Shown in pieces: positions 57,949 to 64,000 of a stretch of DNA of 64,000 nt. The stretch spans positions 34,210-98,209 of the forward strand of contig NW_024470402.1 of the NCBI RefSeq assembly GCF_900496995.4. The letters are read 5' to 3'. The position numbers and the translations under genes were made by a program. Origin of the DNA: Aquila chrysaetos chrysaetos. Lineage: Eukaryota > Chordata > Aves > Accipitriformes > Accipitridae. Numbering within the stretch: the first letter of the stretch is position 1; each line of letters begins with the position of its first letter. Under the pieces are notes generated by a model. It was given only the letters and a program-made list of their open reading frames with translations, did no database searches and was not told the DNA's origin.

Positions 57949-59754
57949 ACCTGCCCTTCATTGCTGCAGGACCAGAGGCACCCTTTGCAGAGGTAACAAT
58001 TTTCTGACAAGCTCATCTTCAATGCAAACCGTCGCAGCTAATGATATGGGCTGTGCTTTGGTTTCCTCCACTGCTGCCTTTTCATTTCCAGATTTGTTCC
58101 ATGCCCATTCCCCAGTGAAGGCTTCTTCTGAGCAGCGGGATGAAAGGCCCAGGATTTCTCAGGCAGGAATGCAGCAGTGCAGGCAGAAGACACAGCTCAA
58201 GTGCTGGACAGGTCCAGAGCAGGCAAGTGACATCAGCCTAGGCTCACCCTGCTGGGGCTGCTTGAAGTGTCATTCTCAGGAAGGAGCTCCAGCAATGCTC
58301 AGCTGGATGTCATGGGCTCCCATGCATGAGGACGTGCCATGTCCTGGTCTTTCCTTCCCTCCTCAGCTCACGCTGATGGTCCCCTGTTCTTGCCTCCCCA
58401 GGTGTGTGCGTTGTGCTCCTGGGTTTTGACCCCCTCCTGCCTAACACTGCCCAGTCCCCAGGGTTCCTCAGCAGGGTCCATGGTTCATGGTGTTCTTGTG
58501 TGTGCTCTTGTCTTGTGGGTACTTGTAAGCAACCAGGTTTGTGTGGATGCACGTGGGAGCACATGTATGTGTATAACCCCAAACTGGTGTGCATGGGCCC
58601 GTGTCTCTGTGTCCTTGTGTGTCCCTCATCACGAGGGAATATGCTGCTCATGGCAGGGACACTCTCCACTGCTCTCTCCATGAGCACCACAGAGCAGCAG
58701 GTTCCCAGGGTCAGGAGGAGCCTGAGTGCAGCTGAGTGGTGATGGCACCAGACTGCTAGAGAACTGTCCAGGGAAGAGGCACTGAAATGCAGCCACTGTC
58801 TCCTGAGCCCTCCTTTCCCTGCCCCTCCAAAGCTCACGCTCCGCTGCTGCTGATCGCAGGCCCCAGCAAGGATGGTTTCACACCAGTTTTGATCCACAGT
58901 TTAATTCAGGGTAAACAATATTGGGAATACCTCAGCATGGCTGGCAGTCCTCCCTGCCTGCCCCTCCAGGCCAGGACACAGCGGCTCTCCGCAGGGCAAG
59001 AGAGCTCAAAAGGATGGGGATTGCTCTCTGGGGAAGGAGAAAGGCTGAGGAATCCTGCTGACCTTGCGCTGGCCATCCCTGAGTGGATCTGCTTCCAGTG
59101 CAGGGTCACTGGTGTCTGGGGTGGTGCACAACATCTCTCATGTCCGTGTCAAGGCCAAATGTACTTGTGCAGTTCATCAGCCTGGTGCTGTGGTCAGGCA
59201 GGGACTGAGACCTTGGATCAAACAGGTACTGAATGAAAGGAACACGGATCCTGATATCGCTGTGCTGTGAGTGGAAGGACAGACCCTGTGGCCTGCACAG
59301 GGAAGGCAAAGAACTGGTGACTGCTTTGGACTTCAGCCCACAAGGACCTTCCTGGCCCACATTGGAATCTCAGTCTGAGTGCCCAGCAGCTGCCCCTGGG
59401 AGGGAAGGGGCATCGGATTCGAGACCGCATCCCCCAAAGCCAGCTGCTGTCCCACAGGGGTGTCCAGAACAGACCCTCTTTCTGTCCAGGGCTGTGCACA
59501 GTGCCTACATTTCCTAAGCCCATCTCCGTGCCTGAATGGCTGTCAGCCTGAGGTCAGGACCATCTTGGACTCAGTGCAGTCAAGGGCTTTCCCCCTTCCC
59601 TTTAGTGACCTCGGTGAGATCAGTGCCAGGCAGCTCTGCTGGGAGAGCTCAGCCAGGGCTGATTCCCCTCTCCGTGGGTCTGCTTTTGAGCGGAGGCTCT
59701 ACTGCATCTGAGAGCCAACCTCATTGCTTCCTCGTGAGGTAACAGGCACCGTGG
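57949..59754. other. Keratin 5' flank and spacer (B2)
   Basis: Counterpart of 44,139-45,954; no gene recognised. Confidence 0.5.
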
Positions 59755-60350
59755 AAAAAGGGAAGGGCAGGGCAGGTGTGTACCTAGAGTTTAGCAAGAC
59801 CTTTGACAGCCTCTCCTGTACTTCCTTGATGACCAAATTGGAGACGAATGGGTTCAGTTAGAGGATGACAAGGTGGGTGGAAAAATGGCTGTACTGCCAG
59901 GCTCAGAGAGTTGTGACCATGGTGCAAAGCCCAGCAGACCAACACTTATGGATGGGGTGTAGTAGTCGGGATCAGTAGTAGGACCAATGCTCTTTAATGT
60001 AGTCATGAATGTCATGAGTGGGAATTCCCAGCAAGTCTGTGGATAACACCCAGCAGGGGGAATGGGTCGTAACTTTCAGACACGGCTCCTGCTTAGAGGA
60101 CCTGGACAGGCTGGAGAAGCGGGCTGACTGGAACTTCATGAAGGTCAGAAAGAGCAAGGGCAAAATTTTGCATCCGAAGGGAGAAACCAGCCTAGGCAGT
60201 CATGCAGGCTGGCAGCTGGCTGCCTAGGAAGCAGATCCATAGAAAAGGATGTGGGGTTTGAGGAGAGACCCAGCTGAACATGAGACAGCAGCGAGCCTTT
60301 GCAGCAAAGAGGACCAAGTGCATCCTGAGCTGTCTCAGTCAAAGTGTGAC
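59755..60350 (+). mobile_element. CR1 LINE fragment (B2)
   Basis: Begins with the same RT piece as B1, then keeps an ORF2 C-terminal portion (EDLDRLEKRADWNFMKV, ILHPKG) missing in B1, and lacks the 3' UTR. A short TGACTGTCAGTCATTGTG repeat follows at ~60,346-60,381. Confidence 0.75.
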
Positions 60351-60790
60351 TGTCAGTCATTGTGTGACTGTCAGTCATTGTGCCGGGAGTGCAGAGAGGC
60401 AGCTGAAGGGAGGGAGGCTCTCAGCCTCCTCCCTGCCATCCGCAGGAAATCAGTGGCTGCTGTTGGCAGCCCCTGAGCTCGGAGACAGCTCTGGGAAGCT
60501 GGTCCGTCTCCTGGGTCAGGGCCCTGCTGCCGTGCCAGGCTGCCGCTGGCGCTGCGCAGGCTGCTTCTTGCTGGGGAGGTGTCCTTGCTGGAGGAGCGGG
60601 AGAGGGCATTTCCCAGGCGACAAAGTGGTGCCCGTGCAGAGCCCCTGCGCCCTCTCAGCCCGGGCGGCGCCGGCGCAGGGCTCAGCCCCGGGGCGGAGCT
60701 GGGCGGAGGCGGGCGGAGAGGAGGCGCCGCGGCCGGAGCAGAGAGCCGGGGCTGCGGGGGGGCAGCGAGGCGCGGGCGGCGGAGCGGCGG

Positions 60791-60841
60791 ATGCGGCGGT
60801 GCCGGGCGCGGGGCTGGCGGCGCTGGCCGCGGTGCTCCTGG
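60791..60841 (+). pseudogene. Leader exon of the 61.7 kb V gene, frameshifted
   Basis: Same L1 as at 46,907, but CCGGGGCG has become CCGGGCG (one G lost). From the ATG it reads MRRCRARGWRRWPRCSW, which is not a signal peptide and is out of frame with the V exon. The splice donor is kept. The lost base is in a G/C run, so a sequencing error is possible. Confidence 0.75.
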
Positions 60842-61724
60842 GTGCGCGGGGCTGGCGGTGGTGGACGCGGGCGGGGGGCTGTGCCCGGGCTGTTCCGCGG
60901 GGGAGCCCAGCGCCAAGCCTTCCCTCTCCTTCTGCAGCGTGTCTGTTCCCCCTCCCTGCCTCTCTGCCATCCCTCGTCCCCTTCCATCCCATCCGAGTCC
61001 TACGCTTCCTAGTCTCCAGTCTCCCTATTTTGCCATCATCTCTGGTGGCACAAGCCTGCTTGCTTGTTTCCATGCACCTACTCTTTCCCCTGTGCATGTG
61101 GCAGTTCTTAGTGCCCTGACTATAGCCCTCTGCCCTTCACTGTAACAACCCATCTCCCCATCTGCTCCTCCTCTCTTCATCCCATCCATCCATCCACCCA
61201 CCCAGCTTTTGACCAATCTCTCCATGCATCTAGCATCCTTAAGCCCTCTTCCTACCCTGAGACCCCTCTCTCATCTCTCCCTTTCCTTCATGTCTGTAGG
61301 CACGAGTTTGCTTTCCTGCACCACACTGTTAGTGCATACATCCTCTCGTGCCCCTGTGCATTCAGCATTTATTCTTCTTCTGAATGCAACCCTTCATCCT
61401 TTTGCTGCAACACGCCCAACTCTCCTGTCTCCTCTCCCTCTCGCCCGTCCATCCATCCATCCATCCATCTGTCCATCCATGCACCTGACTTTCATTCTGA
61501 CTCTGCATGCATCAATTTCACTTTCTCCTCCCAGACCTCTCCCCTTGCCCCATACACCTGCCCCAGGACCACTCTCCATCCCTGTTGATGGGCACACGTC
61601 GCCATTGGTTTCCAGTCCAGCTCTGTCTCACTGCCACTGTTCCTGACTGTTTCTCTGGGAAGAGAGCCACCAGAGCTGAGCGATCTTTGGTGATGTTTGG
61701 TCTTTCCTTCTCCTTTCTCGGCAG

Positions 61725-62016
61725 TGGCTGTGGTCAGAGCCCAGGTGCAGCAGGAGCCGTCGGCAGAGACCACCGAGGACACCGGCATCAGCATCAACTG
61801 CACACACCCAAACATGCAGACCAGCGGCTTTATCTTCTGGTACCGCCAGCTCCCGGGCCGAGGCCCCGCATTCCTCGTGAGCACTCTTAAAGATTCCAAA
61901 AAGCTGACGGACCCGCCGGGGCGGCTGTCGGTGGCGGCAGACCGCCGGTCCAGCGCCCTGTGGCTCGCCCGGCCCCGGCGCGGGGACGCGGCGGTGTATT
62001 ACTGCGCCCTGAGAGA
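61725..62016 (+). CDS. TRAV/TRDV V exon (CpG-rich family)
   Basis: Open throughout: AVVRAQVQQEPSAETTED, first Cys in SINCTHP, WYRQLPGRGPAFLVS, RLSVAADRRSSALWLARP and the terminal DAAVYYCALRD. It is identical to the 47,825-48,116 exon except for eleven substitutions between 61,802 and 61,836 (CDR1: NMQTSGFIF versus NIQITEYIH). It follows TTTCTCGGCAG after an 883-bp intron. RSS and CTCF-like motif follow. Function depends on whether the leader frameshift is real. Confidence 0.9.
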
Positions 62017-62055
62017 CACGGGGAGAGGAGCCGGGGCTGCGGCCGGGCACGAACC
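62017..62055 (+). other. 23-RSS of the 61.7 kb V exon
   Basis: CACGGGG, 23 bp, GCACGAACC; same as at 48,117. Confidence 0.8.
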
Positions 62056-62075
62056 GCCGCGGGCGGGGCCGGGCC

Positions 62076-64000
62076 TGTGGGGCGGGGGGGGGGGGACAGC
62101 CCCGGGCGGGCCCGCCAGGGGGCGCTGCCGCTCCGCCCGCCGGCGCCTCCTCGCCCCGCCCGGCCCCGCCCGGCCCCGCCCGGCCCCGCCCAGTCTCGGG
62201 CCCCGGGGCGGTTCCCCCGCCCGCCCGGCACCGGCACCGGCACCGGCACCGGCACCCCCGCCCTGCCGCCGGCACGCAGACAGAAATCCCCCGCGAGAGC
62301 GGGGAGGAATCGCGACCGCAGCGGCGGCGGGGGCCGGCGGTGCCCGGGAAGGAGCGCTTGCAGCCGCCGTCCCCGCTGGCTCCCGGCGAGGAGCAGCGCC
62401 TTTCTGCTCTGCCCAGGGAGGCGGGCAGCAGAGATCCTCCTGCCCACGGGCAGCCCTCGGTCCTGCCGCAGGGACCGGCCACTGCTGACACGGGACATGC
62501 AGGGCCTCTTCTCGGGCGTCTGACTTGCCCCACTGGGATAGCCAAGGGAGCCCTGAGCAGGTGCTCCCCTCTGCTCTGTAAGCACAGGGACTCCCCCTCG
62601 CGAAGTTGCTATATGCGAAACTTGACTTAGAAAACAACACCCGGAAGGGGTTTCCACATTTTGTTTCTTTCTCCTCTGCCCAACAGAAAACTGCTGGAGT
62701 GGCTTGCATTTCTGGGGTGTGCATTCTGACTAGTTTTGTCCCTCTGTGCACATGTCTCTTGTTATGCTAAGTCTGTTTTGGAAAGCAAAGAGCTGCTCCT
62801 GGAGAGGAGAAGCTGTGGGGGGAAGCTGAGAAAAGCAGCCATGATGGCAGGCCAACATATTCCCCATTACTGGAGTGATGTCACCTGAGTCGGCCATGAC
62901 AGTGGCAGCCGAGGCCTTCTGACGTGAACAAGAACGTTCAAGCTCAGTGGAAGAGAGGGAGTGGGGAATATGTCCAAAGCAGAGATGTGCCATGGGGAAA
63001 GAGGAGGAGGCAAGAGTTGGAGGCACCTGGAGAAAAGTGTCCTCTTGTGAGGTACTGGAAGGTGGATGAGAAGCCCCATTCCCCCTGGACGGGGGGTAAG
63101 TAAGAATGCTAAGATTTGGATTCCCACCTGGAGGTGGAATTCAGGTCTGCCCTCAAGGGCTGACTGTACACGAAGACCCTGGAGAGGTTTCAGGGTCTTG
63201 TAGGAAACACAGGACATCTGGGGAGGGCAACAATAAATATGCTGGAATACTGGGGCACAAACTAACTCCTTCCAGAATGACATTTCAAGTGAGCTGAGTG
63301 CTTTTTAAACGCACCTTTACATCTGAAAACTGGTTGTTCCTTTGGCCATCTTCCATTTTCTTCATGTTTGTAACATCTTCAGGTTGTCCTTGTACCATGA
63401 ATGCCATGTTTTAGTGTTGCTGCAGGTGTTGCAGGGAGACACTTCAAAGACTGAGCTCAGCAGGGGCTTTCCCCCCAGAGCCTTCACTCAAAAGACCCAG
63501 TCTTGTCTGGGGACAGGAGCCTTTCAGACCCTTGAGGAACTCGCACACCTGAGGAACTTCGCCAGAGGTCACTGTAAAGGTGTTGTGGAAGGTGAGAGCT
63601 GCTGGCTCGCTAAGGCTGTCAGCTCAAGCCCCTTTTTTCCTTTCAAAGGGGAAAGAACAAGTAAAAGGGAAAGTGATAAAACAAAGCACACAATGACCAC
63701 GATCTCTCAGTAAGTGATAAGGAAGACAAGGAGGGAGACCAGAGCTCTTCAGCCGCTAATGATGGGTCATGAGGAAACTGCAGGCGTGGCTCTGCAGTGG
63801 GTCATCCTGAGTTTATAACGATTATGGATGTTTGAGGGGGGTCTGCAGGATAGGCTATGCTTATTAAGGAATGCTTAGGAGAGGGGTCAGGTGTGGGGGG
63901 AAAGAGAGTCCTGGAGAGGTGTAAGAAGAGGCAAAAGGGAGGAGGAAGGCTAAAAGGAGGTAGCTGCACCTAAGCAGGGGCTTGTCAGTGCACTTGCTGG
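62076..64000 (+). repeat. Segmental duplication block A, copy A3 (start)
   Basis: Third copy of the start of block A, running off the window's right end. No gene in this part; the decamer AGTGATGTCA is at 62,874-62,883. From ~62,590 on it carries many one-base insertions relative to A2. Confidence 0.9.
62112..62127 (+). promoter_or_regulatory. CTCF-like core motif past the RSS
   Basis: CCGCCAGGGGGCGCTG, 56 bp beyond the nonamer, forward orientation. Confidence 0.55.

Larger units (their letters stand above)
55870..62470 (+). repeat. Segmental duplication block B, copy B2
   Basis: Second copy of 41,535-48,570. It lacks the ERV-containing ~530 bp of B1 (junction near 56,097). Past the V flank it continues into block A3, whereas B1 continues into single-copy DNA. 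Confidence 0.9.

Noticed and set aside
61628-62751. Minus-strand frames of 250-305 codons over the V exon and its GC-rich flank
   Set aside because: Arg/Gly/Pro-rich shadow frames in a CpG island, antisense to the V exon, with no domain.
1-64000. CRISPR arrays, operons, tRNA or rRNA genes
   Set aside because: Vertebrate nuclear DNA; no spaced identical repeats, no cloverleaf or rRNA sequence recognised.

Overview
The window is bird genomic DNA from the V region of a T-cell receptor alpha/delta (TRA/TRD) locus. The evidence is germline V segments, each with a split leader, a conserved Cys..Trp..Cys core and a 23-bp-spacer recombination signal (RSS). They are interleaved with five feather beta-keratin (corneous beta-protein) genes, found only in birds. 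CR1 LINE fragments and LTRs of types common in birds agree. From memory, the chicken TRA/TRD locus and a feather keratin cluster both lie on chromosome 27, which fits. The species cannot be named from this sequence.

Layout: two duplicated blocks make up most of the window. Block A occurs as A1 (1-~19,050), A2 (~19,940-39,660) and the start of A3 (62,076-end). It holds an orphan V leader exon with a stop codon, a CA-rich tract, CR1 tails, one TRAV gene (leader plus V exon plus RSS), one feather keratin gene and a CR1 with an inverted 5' half. Block B occurs as B1 (~41,535-48,570) and B2 (~55,870-62,470). It holds a feather keratin gene with a shortened tail, a CR1 fragment and a CpG-rich V gene ending in a CTCF-like motif. 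A fifth keratin sits at the A2/B1 border (39,862-40,167). Between B1 and B2 lies a single-copy stretch with a third V family (50,218-51,375), a solo LTR and an olfactory receptor C-terminus. A 500-base run of N (19,083-19,582) separates A1 from A2.

How it works together: all V segments read on the plus strand and all keratins on the minus strand. A deletional V-to-J join in a T cell would therefore remove any keratin genes lying between the chosen V and the J cluster. The GC-rich V family carries a CTCF-like core about 56 bp past each RSS, in the orientation expected for looping toward downstream J segments.

The most interesting signal is that recently duplicated V segments differ by dense substitutions confined to about 35 nt around CDR1, in two unrelated V families. 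The main caveat is consensus quality. A1 and A3 differ from A2 by many one-base indels, in coding and non-coding sequence alike, and the copies flank a gap. Several apparent frameshifts may therefore be assembly errors, and A1/A2 may in part be two haplotypes.
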